From an uncultured bacterium (GTDB lineage: Bacteria; Bacteroidota; Bacteroidia; Bacteroidales; Bacteroidaceae): a stretch of DNA of 11,382 nt. The translations under genes were made by a program, and so were the position numbers. The notes below the pieces were generated by a model. It did no database searches and was not told the DNA's origin. It saw only the letters and a program-made list of their open reading frames with translations. The DNA lies in NCBI GenBank assembly GCA_905215655.1, contig CAJMQT010000064.1, positions 1 through 11,382 on the forward strand. The letters are read 5' to 3'. Below, one piece after another: positions 5,777-11,382 of this stretch; positions within the stretch are counted from its first letter, which is position 1; each line of letters begins with the position of its first letter.

Positions 5777-7501
5777 TTATTTGACAATAATCTTCTTGCC
5801 GCCGATGATATAAAGACCTCTGCCGAGAGATTTAACGACCTCGGGAGTTGCCACCGGTGCAACCAGACGACCGTCTATCGCGTAAACAGGCGACTTGGTG
5901 TCAAGATTGTTTGAGAATACATCTTTCATGCCGCTTGCACCGCCGTCGTAATCGAAATCAAATGTCTGCTCACCGAGAAGGGCACCGTTTACTTTCCACA
6001 TTCCGGCAGGAACTTTTACGGTGTATTTGCCGGCAGTGAGAGCTGCGTCACCGTATGAAAGCCACAACTGACCGTGGTGCATGAGGACTCCGAGCTCACA
6101 AACTTTTTCTGTGCCTTTCAACAGTTCTATGTGCTGAGTTTCGTCGGCAATTTCAAGCACTCCACCGGGATTGAAGTCAAGCGTGAAGTCAATTCTGCCA
6201 CCTTCATATTCGTTGCTTGTGCGGGTCCATGTTGCTGTTCCAGCCCAGTCGCCGGTAAGGCGCTGACGTACCGCAATCCAGTATTCGCCTGCCTCTTTCA
6301 AAGGTATTTCCGAGATAAAATCACCGTAAAAATCTTTTGTTACTGTCAATACTTGGTCATTGCAAGCAGAAATGACATCTGTTTCCGTCTCCGCCTTATA
6401 GTCAATCTCCATCATATTGATTTCGTCGGTGTTGTATTTGTATTCGTTGTCGCCTTCCTTGAACGAACGGACGGGGTTATATCCGGGGCTGAAACCAACG
6501 TAAGTCACCAACGTCGGGTCGGTAAGATTAAGGATGATATGAGCAATCGGTTCGATGTACTCCTCAGCCTCGATGGTATAAGTCTGACCACTCTGTCCGC
6601 CTGTGAAAGAGACGACATAGCTCTTTGTGCTTGAATCGTAACTCATGTTATCGGAACAAATAAGGCGATAGCCCTCGGCTGCATAGACACGGAGCTTTGA
6701 GCCGACGGTATAAGTCAACTCATTGTGACCTTCATTGAGAACGTAAGATGTCTCTGTGTCGGGATAATAAGCAATGATTTTACCCGCATTCTTGCAATCG
6801 ACGTAGCAAACGGGATTTTCCATTGTGGCATTGAGAACGATGTTCGCATTCTCGACCAGATCGAACTCATATTTAAATCGGCCGTCATAAGTTTCCTCGG
6901 GTGTAACCACCGAACCATTCTGAGTCAAGGTCACGGCATTGACTGACGGTGTAAGTATGGCGCTGAACAGCTTGCCTTGATCGGGATTGATTGTAATCTT
7001 GTTTTCGCCCTGAACAGCCGTGACGGTCTCCTTACCAACCTTGAATGTGCCTTGTGCGAAAGCTTCGGGATGATTGACATTAACCGAAATATTCCATTGC
7101 GGAGCAACATAAACATCCGATTCCACTTTAAACTTATAGCCGTCGAGGAACGTTCCATACTTAGACGAATAGATACTGTAAGAGAAATTTATGTTGTCGT
7201 ATTTCCAGCCGGCATTATCTTTTTCAATGTTGGCACCGGTACCGTCAACGCCGGTGAGTGAAGTTACATGGAAACCATCCTTCGGGGTGATATAAATATC
7301 CCAATAATTCTCGAATTCGAGAGTGAAGACATTACCTTCGGGAACAATGGTTTCAGTACCACCGCTGTATCCCTTCTTCATTGTGACCGTTATCTGGTCA
7401 GGGTTGTTACATTCGATGGTAAACTTACCGTCTGCGGCTTCGGCATTAAGACCGGCGCAAACGACCGCAAGGGTTAAAAGAAATTTGTAAATTTTTGACA
7501 T
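5777..7501 (-). CDS. Secreted four-repeat protein with type IX-like C-terminal sorting tail
   Basis: A 574-residue secreted protein. Residues 1-22 are a Sec signal peptide with a likely AEA-ADG cleavage. Four related modules follow at about 27-134, 137-227, 229-316 and 319-410. Each carries a recurring [EQ]-G-x-N/V-x strand (EGNVFTLEF 55, QGENKITIN 164, EGHNELTYT 257, EGDNEYKYN 349) and several alternating hydrophobic strands. They look like Ig-like or other beta-sandwich domains. Another beta-rich segment occupies about 430-517. The C-terminus (539-574), with VYAIDGRLV, a spacer, LGRGLYIIGGKKIIVK, closely resembles the type A sorting domain used by the Bacteroidota type IX secretion system ('vYd-l-GrkV ... 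kGiYIvngkKvvvk'). It probably leaves the cell through that system and is surface-anchored or released. It is first in the operon, behind a consensus promoter. No catalytic motif was seen, so the function is unknown. Confidence 0.87.
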   Translation of the reverse strand: MSKIYKFLLTLAVVCAGLNAEAADGKFTIECNNPDQITVTMKKGYSGGTETIVPEGNVFTLEFENYWDIYITPKDGFHVTSLTGVDGTGANIEKDNAGWKYDNINFSYSIYSSKYGTFLDGYKFKVESDVYVAPQWNISVNVNHPEAFAQGTFKVGKETVTAVQGENKITINPDQGKLFSAILTPSVNAVTLTQNGSVVTPEETYDGRFKYEFDLVENANIVLNATMENPVCYVDCKNAGKIIAYYPDTETSYVLNEGHNELTYTVGSKLRVYAAEGYRLICSDNMSYDSSTKSYVVSFTGGQSGQTYTIEAEEYIEPIAHIILNLTDPTLVTYVGFSPGYNPVRSFKEGDNEYKYNTDEINMMEIDYKAETETDVISACNDQVLTVTKDFYGDFISEIPLKEAGEYWIAVRQRLTGDWAGTATWTRTSNEYEGGRIDFTLDFNPGGVLEIADETQHIELLKGTEKVCELGVLMHHGQLWLSYGDAALTAGKYTVKVPAGMWKVNGALLGEQTFDFDYDGGASGMKDVFSNNLDTKSPVYAIDGRLVAPVATPEVVKSLGRGLYIIGGKKIIVK

Positions 7502-7549
7502 AGGTCGTTTATTATTGTAAAAATGTTTGTAAAATTCTCATTTAGCCAA

Positions 7550-7581
7550 CAAAAGTACACTAAAAATATAAAGAATGCAAA
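7550..7581 (-). promoter_or_regulatory. Bacteroidota promoter for the surface operon
   Basis: Reading the minus strand, TTTG (7581 to 7578), a 20-bp spacer and TACTTTTG (7557 to 7550) match TTTG-N20-TAnnTTTG at every defined base. Transcription should begin near 7544, leaving a leader of about 43 nt before the ATG at 7501. The 22-bp repeat array starts about 38 bp upstream of the -33 box. Confidence 0.78.
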
Positions 7582-7618
7582 TATTTGTCAGACAAAATAC
7601 CGATTAACAAGACAAATC

Positions 7619-7728
7619 AAATCTTTTACTATCCAAAAGATAACCTTTTGTAATGTAAAAGACCGCCTTTTGTAATGTAAAATGCCGTCTTTGGTAATGT
7701 AAAATGCGGTCTATTGGGAAATAGAATG
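7619..7728. repeat. Five tandem 22-bp repeats upstream of the surface operon promoter
   Basis: Five consecutive 22-bp units start at 7619, 7641, 7663, 7685 and 7707. The best-conserved units (7641-7706) share the core CTTTTACATTACAAAAG on the minus strand, or near variants. This core is itself a dyad (CTTTT/AAAAG arms). The outer two units are diverged. Each unit splits into two 11-bp halves, close to one helical turn. There are no spacers between units, so this is not a CRISPR array. I recall similar TTTACATTACAAAAG-type repeats between genes in other Bacteroidales, but their role is not known to me. Confidence 0.8.
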
Positions 7729-7802
7729 TCCTTAAAAAGCAGAGAAGTATATTGTCTGAACTTATCAACTTCCAAAAATATTTTTCCAAATCGTGTTTCA
7801 CA
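7729..7802. other. AT-rich intergenic spacer with no recognised element
   Basis: The stretch between the 22-bp repeats and the first hairpin module is AT-rich. I see no gene, promoter or terminator in it. An open frame on the minus strand (7801 to 7604) crosses it but reads into the repeats and is not credible. Confidence 0.5.
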
Positions 7803-7848
7803 CCTTCACAGGCGTATAAGTCTCTGCGTTACAGACAGATACGGTGAA
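7803..7848. repeat. Hairpin module, copy 1
   Basis: CCTTCAC (7803-7809) and TACGGTGAA (7840-7848) bracket a foldable stretch: TTCAC/GTGAA pairing and CGTAT/ATACG pairing, with CAGACAG (7832-7838) in the loop side. The same three words recur in order in copy 2. The strand, if it is transcribed, is unknown. Confidence 0.45.
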
Positions 7849-7894
7849 TGATAATGCCTCCGACATGCGTGCGTCCATGTATAGTGTTTTTTAT

Positions 7895-7935
7895 CCTTCA
7901 CGGTAAAGTGCATGCAGACAGCTTGTTACGGTGAA
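7895..7935. repeat. Hairpin module, copy 2
   Basis: CCTTCAC (7895-7901), CAGACAG (7915-7921) and TACGGTGAA (7927-7935) repeat the order of copy 1 about 90 bp away. TTCAC/GTGAA and GTAA/TTAC form a stem with one G-G mismatch. Sequence between the conserved words differs from copy 1 while the outer stem is kept. Confidence 0.45.
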
Positions 7936-7986
7936 ACATGGTTCAGGCAAACTTTAATCGGTTATGAGAATTAAGAGTGAAGAGTT

Positions 7987-8165
7987 AACCTGCATTATTC
8001 ATAGGCTTTCGTTACGAGAGTTCCAAATGTCTGTGCGTCAGTGAAAGCACAGCGATGACGATGCCGGATGTAGTAAATCCTACTTCCAAAGAGGAAGAGC
8101 GAGCACTTTGCTGACGTACAGGCAGTTGGGACTCGCAGTAGAAACGCCTATGAATAATGCAGGTT
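7987..8165. mobile_element. MITE-like palindromic element
   Basis: A 179-bp element bounded by a perfect 20-bp terminal inverted repeat, AACCTGCATTATTCATAGGC (7987-8006) and its reverse complement (8146-8165). The arms continue to pair imperfectly inward (about 21 of 26 positions around 8015-8040). The apex is a smaller hairpin, GGA-x-GTAG/CTAC-x-TCC (8066-8087), that sits exactly at the element's midpoint. AAGAGTT occurs immediately outside both ends (7980-7986 and 8166-8172), as expected for a 7-bp target duplication, though the flanks are low-complexity TTAAGAGT sequence. There is no coding capacity, so movement would need a transposase in trans. It could also act as a structured RNA if transcribed. 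Confidence 0.65.
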
Positions 8166-8172
8166 AAGAGTT

Positions 8173-8250
8173 AAGAATTATGTATTTTAACGTGAGTTCG
8201 ACGAAATAAAGTATCAGCAAATTAATGTTATCCGGTGTTCAAACATAAAT
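8173..8250. other. Spacer between MITE-like element and tsf terminator
   Basis: AT-rich sequence between the palindromic element and the tsf terminator. No gene, promoter match or repeat could be supported here. Confidence 0.5.
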
Positions 8251-8288
8251 AAAAAAGGTGTCCGACAAATATCTATCGGACACCTTTT
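8251..8288 (-). terminator. Terminator of the ribosomal protein-tsf operon
   Basis: A perfect 13-bp stem, AAAAGGTGTCCGA (8253-8265) with TCGGACACCTTTT (8276-8288), and a 10-nt loop. On the minus strand it is followed by TTTTTTATTT. It begins about 35 bp after the tsf stop codon. Confidence 0.9.
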
Positions 8289-8322
8289 AAATATTTAAGA
8301 TAAATCTTTTTCAGCAACGAGA

Positions 8323-9321
8323 TTACTCGGCACGCAGAGTGAAACGCTTGAAGTCTACAACTGTAAGCTCCTTGTCAGCAGCTTGCAGATACTGGGTTAC
8401 GTTCATCTTTGTGTCCTGAATAAACTCCTGACTGAGCAGGCAAGACTCTTTGAAGAACTTAGCCATACGTCCCTTAGCGATGTTCTGTATCATCTGCTCG
8501 GGCAGGTTTGCAGCTTTCTGCTCTGCAACTTCCTTCTTGATTGTACGGATTTCCTCTGCCTGAGCCTCGGTGATGTTGCCTTTTGCAATACCTTCGGCGA
8601 TGTGCTCTTCGTTCTCTGCGATGTAGAGATTGAAGCCGGCTTTCTTCAATGCTGCCTCAACAGCCTTGTTTACTTGCTCTTCCTTGGTCTTCTCGATAGC
8701 GACTTTCAGCTCAGTATCCTTAACCGACTGGGGCACGCTTTCTTCGTTGAGAGCGACAGGATTCATAGCTGCAACCTGCATTGCGATAGCGTGAGCCTGC
8801 TCTTCTGCGGGTTTGTTGGTCTGTACCATGGTGCAGAGAAGGTGGTTGTTCATGTGGTCGTAGATTGACACATTGTCACCTTCGATGAAGAGATAGCCGT
8901 CAAGCTCCATCTTCTCACCGGTAATACCTGAACGTGCAACGACTGCATCCTGTGCGTTTGTGCCGTCTGCAAGTGTCAGAGCCTTTACCTCGTCGATGGT
9001 CTTAGCCTTGGCTGCGATAGCTGCATCGAGGATGTTTTGTGTAAGAGCAACGAAGTCTTTACCGTTTGCAACGAAGTCGGTCTCACATTTGAGAGCTACC
9101 ATTGCAGCAAATCCTTCTGCTTTCTTAACGAGCACACAACCGTTGGAAGTCTCGCGGTCAGAACGTTTTGCGGCGATAGCCTGTCCTTTCTCACGGATGA
9201 TTTCCATTGCTCTGTCGAAATCGCCCTCTGCTTCTGTGAGAGCCTTCTTGACATCAGCGAGACCGGCACCTGTCAGGGTGCGCAGTTTCTTGATGTCTTC
9301 CATATTTGGTTTGTAAGCCAT
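8323..9321 (-). CDS. tsf: Translation elongation factor Ts
   Basis: EF-Ts, the cytoplasmic nucleotide exchange factor that releases GDP from EF-Tu during elongation. With the chosen start it is 332 residues, close to the roughly 330 typical of Bacteroidota EF-Ts. The N-terminal UBA-like helix bundle is clear (MEDIKKLRTLTGAGLADVKKALTEAEGDFDRAM, residues 7-40, then REKG). The EF-Tu contact motif TDFVAN lies at 81-86, within LKCETDFVAN. The dimerisation-type core and C-terminal helices follow, ending VDFKRFTLRAE. I chose the ATG at 9321 (MAYKPN) over an in-frame TTG at 9333, which would add only MTSK. A second ATG at 9303 (MEDI) is also possible. It lies 33 bp after rpsB, as in most bacteria, and is the last gene before a strong terminator. 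Confidence 0.97.
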   Translation of the reverse strand: MAYKPNMEDIKKLRTLTGAGLADVKKALTEAEGDFDRAMEIIREKGQAIAAKRSDRETSNGCVLVKKAEGFAAMVALKCETDFVANGKDFVALTQNILDAAIAAKAKTIDEVKALTLADGTNAQDAVVARSGITGEKMELDGYLFIEGDNVSIYDHMNNHLLCTMVQTNKPAEEQAHAIAMQVAAMNPVALNEESVPQSVKDTELKVAIEKTKEEQVNKAVEAALKKAGFNLYIAENEEHIAEGIAKGNITEAQAEEIRTIKKEVAEQKAANLPEQMIQNIAKGRMAKFFKESCLLSQEFIQDTKMNVTQYLQAADKELTVVDFKRFTLRAE

Positions 9322-9354
9322 TTTACTTGTCAATTTTTAGTTGTTGATTAAGAA

Positions 9355-10203
9355 TTATGCCTCAGCGGGTGCCTCTTCAGCTGCCTGCTCTGCTGCGGGA
9401 GCCTCTTCTTCTTTTGCAGGAGCGTCCTTGCGAGCCTTGCGAGCGCGCTTCGGTTTTTCTTCTACTGCATCAGCTTCTGCCTGCTCTTTTGCAGCTTTCT
9501 CGTCTGCTTTCTCTACCTTGCGCTCTTCCAGACCTTCTGCTATTGCAGCGCAGCAAGCGTTAAGGATTACCTCTACGCTGTCTTTTGCGTCGTCGTTTGC
9601 AGGGATCATGAAGTCTACGTCTTTGGGGTTAGAGTTGGTGTCGACGATTGCAAATACGGGGATACCGAGACGTTTAGCTTCTTTTACAGCGATTGCTTCC
9701 TTCATTACGTCAACCACGAAGAGTGCTGACGGCAGGCGGGTAAGGTCTGCGATAGAACCGAGGTTCTTCTCCAGCTTAGCGCGCTGACGTGTAATCTGGA
9801 GGATTTCACGCTTTGAGAGGTTTGAGTATGTTCCGTCGTTCATCAGTTTGTCGATGTTAGCCATCTTCTTCACAGCCTTACGGATGGTGGGGAAGTTGGT
9901 GAGCATACCGCCCGGCCAGCGTTCGATAACGTAGGGCATGTTAACTGATGCGGCTTTTTCTGCGATGACTTCTTTTGTTTGTTTTTTAGTAGCAACAAAC
10001 AGAATTCTCTTTCCTGACTTTGCGATTTGCTTCAAGGCGTCGGCAGCTTCATCGATTTTAGCGACCGTTTTGTGAAGGTCGATGATGTGTATGCCGTTGC
10101 GCTCCATGAAGATGTAGGGAGCCATTGCGGGATTCCATTTACGCTTGAGGTGACCGAAGTGACATCCGGCCTGCAATAACATATCAAAATTTGTTCTTGA
10201 CAT
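9355..10203 (-). CDS. rpsB: 30S ribosomal protein S2
   Basis: Ribosomal protein S2, which binds the 30S head-body junction with S1/S3 neighbours. Hallmarks are LLQAGCHFGHLKRKWNPAMAPYIF (9-32), NGIHIIDLHKT (36-46), ERWPGGMLTNFPTIRKAV (94-111), LPSALFVVDVMKEAIAVKEAKRLGIPVFAIVDTN (157-190), and the terminal helix before residue 227. Residues 228-282 form an Ala/Glu/Lys-rich, low-complexity tail that is not part of the S2 core. Such tails occur in Bacteroidota S2. The gene follows rpsI after a 269-bp structured gap and precedes tsf. The ATG at 10203 gives the canonical N-terminus. Confidence 0.97.
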   Translation of the reverse strand: MSRTNFDMLLQAGCHFGHLKRKWNPAMAPYIFMERNGIHIIDLHKTVAKIDEAADALKQIAKSGKRILFVATKKQTKEVIAEKAASVNMPYVIERWPGGMLTNFPTIRKAVKKMANIDKLMNDGTYSNLSKREILQITRQRAKLEKNLGSIADLTRLPSALFVVDVMKEAIAVKEAKRLGIPVFAIVDTNSNPKDVDFMIPANDDAKDSVEVILNACCAAIAEGLEERKVEKADEKAAKEQAEADAVEEKPKRARKARKDAPAKEEEAPAAEQAAEEAPAEA

Positions 10204-10472
10204 TTTGTTTTCTTTTTTAATTGTTGTTGTTTACTTTCTTTTTAGTTTTGTTAGAACCAACCGACAGGTAACCGTGCGGGCGTTGCGTTTTACAGAGGTG
10301 TTGCCCTCTTCCGCTGTTCCGATTATTGACGTCCCGGCGGGTCTTATCGGTTTAGATGCTAAACATTGTCCGGTTGGCGGATATATAATAAGGTGTGTCG
10401 GCGGCATCATGGTGCCGCGCGCCTACCTTCGTATGTATCGCCTTTGCTGTCTTAATTATAAGGTATAAGACA
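10204..10472 (-). promoter_or_regulatory. Structured 269-bp leader or intergenic region before rpsB
   Basis: The gap between rpsI and rpsB contains four tandem potential hairpins: GCGGCA/TGCCGC (10401-10418), GTTTAG/CTAAAC (10350-10364), CCGAT/ATCGG with nested CCC/GGG (10319-10350), and AGAGG/CCTCT (10294-10309). The last 57 bases before the ATG are A/U-rich and unstructured. No consensus TAnnTTTG promoter could be found on the minus strand here, and none of the stems has a U-tract. S2 synthesis is autoregulated through rpsB leader RNA in some bacteria, so an S2-binding leader is a reasonable guess, not a demonstrated one. Confidence 0.4.
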
Positions 10473-10859
10473 TTAACGCTTACTGAACTGGAAGCGACGA
10501 CGAGCCTTGGGACGACCCGGTTTCTTACGTTCAACGGCGCGAGCGTCGCGAGTAAGGAATCCGTGATCTTTCAGGTTCTTTTTATCTTCGGCATTGATCT
10601 TAACGAGTGCGCGTGCTATCGCGAGGCGGAGAGCCTGGCTCTGACCTGTGAAACCGCCACCGTCAAGGTTTACTTTCACGTCGTACTTGCCTTCTGCTTC
10701 AAGCAGTTGCAGCGGCTGTTTTACGACATACTGAAGGATTGCCGAGGGGAAATATTCAGTTAAATCTTTTTTGTTTATGGTAATCTTGCCTGTACCTTCG
10801 CTTACGTAAACGCGCGCAACTGCACTTTTACGGCGACCTATTGCATTAACTACTTCCAT
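10473..10859 (-). CDS. rpsI: 30S ribosomal protein S9
   Basis: A 128-residue S9, which contacts the P-site tRNA through its C-terminal tail. Diagnostic features are GRRKSAVARVYV near the N-terminus, GGGFTGQSQALRLAIARAL (67-85), and the C-terminal ARAVERKKPGRPKARRRFQFSKR, whose final FSKR reaches the P site. Length and both ends match the family. It starts 11 bp after rplM stops, the usual L13-S9 pair, and is presumably translated from the same message. Confidence 0.98.
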   Translation of the reverse strand: MEVVNAIGRRKSAVARVYVSEGTGKITINKKDLTEYFPSAILQYVVKQPLQLLEAEGKYDVKVNLDGGGFTGQSQALRLAIARALVKINAEDKKNLKDHGFLTRDARAVERKKPGRPKARRRFQFSKR

Positions 10860-10870
10860 TATCTTGTGAT

Positions 10871-11332
10871 TTATTTGTACTGGTTAATATCTATTGCTTT
10901 GGGTTTCTGAGCCTGCATGTCGTGCTCCGTGCCATCAAAGATGTAGAGATTGTTCAAAAGATGGCGTCCTAAACGACCCTTGGGGAGCATGCCTTTCACT
11001 GCGTGACGGAGCATTTTGTCTACGCCGTCCTTGCGTGTGCGGAGCTCTGCGGGTGTATTGAAGCGCTGACCGCCGGGATAACCAGTGTAACGAGTATAAA
11101 CCTTATCGGTCTCTTTCTTGCCGGTGAATACCACCTTTGCGGCGTTAATGATGATAACGTTGTCTCCGCAGTCTACGTGAGGAGTGAAGGTGGGCTTGTA
11201 CTTTCCACGAAGGATCTTGGCAACCTTAGAGCTGAGACGACCTACAATCTGGTCTGTTGCGTCTACAACGACCCACTCTTTATTTGCAGTTTCCTTGTTT
11301 ACGGAAATAGTCTTGTAACTTAAAGTGTTCAT
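10871..11332 (-). CDS. rplM: 50S ribosomal protein L13
   Basis: A 153-residue L13, an early-assembly 23S rRNA-binding protein. Visible signatures are WVVVDATDQIVGRLSSKVAKILRGKYKPTFTPHVDCGDNVIIINAAKV (20-66), YTRYTGYPGGQR (79-90), and AVKGMLPKGRLGRHLLNNLYIFDGTEHDMQAQKP (111-144). It has a short N-terminal extension (MNTLSYKTISVNK) usual in Bacteroidota. It is the first gene of the operon in this window. Only about 50 bp of upstream sequence is present, AT-rich and with no clear promoter, so the promoter may lie outside. Confidence 0.98.
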   Translation of the reverse strand: MNTLSYKTISVNKETANKEWVVVDATDQIVGRLSSKVAKILRGKYKPTFTPHVDCGDNVIIINAAKVVFTGKKETDKVYTRYTGYPGGQRFNTPAELRTRKDGVDKMLRHAVKGMLPKGRLGRHLLNNLYIFDGTEHDMQAQKPKAIDINQYK

Positions 11333-11382
11333 TTCTAATTAAAAAATTACTACTAAAAAACGTTTTTAAATTCTCCGGACGG

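Noticed and set aside
7619..7728. CRISPR array
   Set aside because: The 22-bp units are contiguous with no unique spacers and no cas genes nearby.
7604..7801. 65-residue open frame on the minus strand across the 22-bp repeats
   Set aside because: Its sequence (FTLQKAVFYITKG and similar) is the translation of the repeat array. The 22-bp period is not a multiple of three, so it does not preserve a frame, and there is no family-like composition.
7502..8322. tRNA, rRNA fragment or riboswitch in the long gap
   Set aside because: I found no T-loop/acceptor pairing and no recognisable riboswitch core. The structures seen are explained by the palindromic element, the hairpin modules and the tandem repeats.
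9341..9787. 148-residue Ser/Ala-rich open frame on the plus strand
   Set aside because: It is antisense to the Ala/Glu-rich tail and core of rpsB. Its low complexity mirrors that tail.
10205..10468. 87-residue open frame on the plus strand filling the rpsI-rpsB gap
   Set aside because: No promoter or family resemblance, and the region is better explained as a structured leader on the minus strand.

Overview
The window looks like a chromosomal segment from a Bacteroidota bacterium, most likely order Bacteroidales (a gut Muribaculaceae, Prevotellaceae or Bacteroidaceae relative; the family is a guess). Four signs point this way. The ribosomal gene order is rplM-rpsI-rpsB-tsf. Promoters match the Bacteroidota sigma-70 consensus TTTG-N20-TAnnTTTG. 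Two lipoproteins carry the Asp-rich surface-export signature right after the lipobox Cys. One secreted protein ends in a type IX secretion-like C-terminal sorting tail. Every convincing protein gene is on the minus strand, so the window reads right to left.

From the right: rplM, rpsI, rpsB and tsf (11332 to 8323) form a translation operon ending in a strong terminator at 8251-8288. A 269-base structured gap lies between rpsI and rpsB. Next comes about 820 bases without a gene (7502-8322). It holds a 179-bp palindromic MITE-like element with 20-bp perfect terminal inverted repeats and possible 7-bp target duplications, a pair of related hairpin modules, and five tandem 22-bp repeats just upstream of a good promoter. 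That promoter should drive a three-gene surface/secretion operon (7501 to 3315): a secreted four-repeat protein with a sorting tail, a DUF4465-like lipoprotein, and a large lipoprotein with three beta-rich repeats. The operon ends in a terminator at 3256-3297.

Between that operon and the next is about 560 bases without a recognised gene. It contains the only convincing plus-strand transcription unit: a Bacteroidota promoter (2946-2977), about 170 nt of RNA, and an intrinsic terminator (3121-3159). This is a candidate small RNA or peptide RNA with no gene on its strand downstream. Divergent from it is a consensus promoter (2824-2855) for a two-gene glycosyltransferase operon: a GT4 and a GT2 with an ATGA overlap, probably acting in surface polysaccharide or glycan synthesis. 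At the left end is a small secreted protein with 14 cysteines and 15-residue repeats, with a palindrome and a hairpin upstream.

The most unusual parts are the orphan plus-strand RNA, the 22-bp repeat array beside the surface operon, the MITE-like element, and the Cys-rich repeat protein. The translation genes are ordinary housekeeping.
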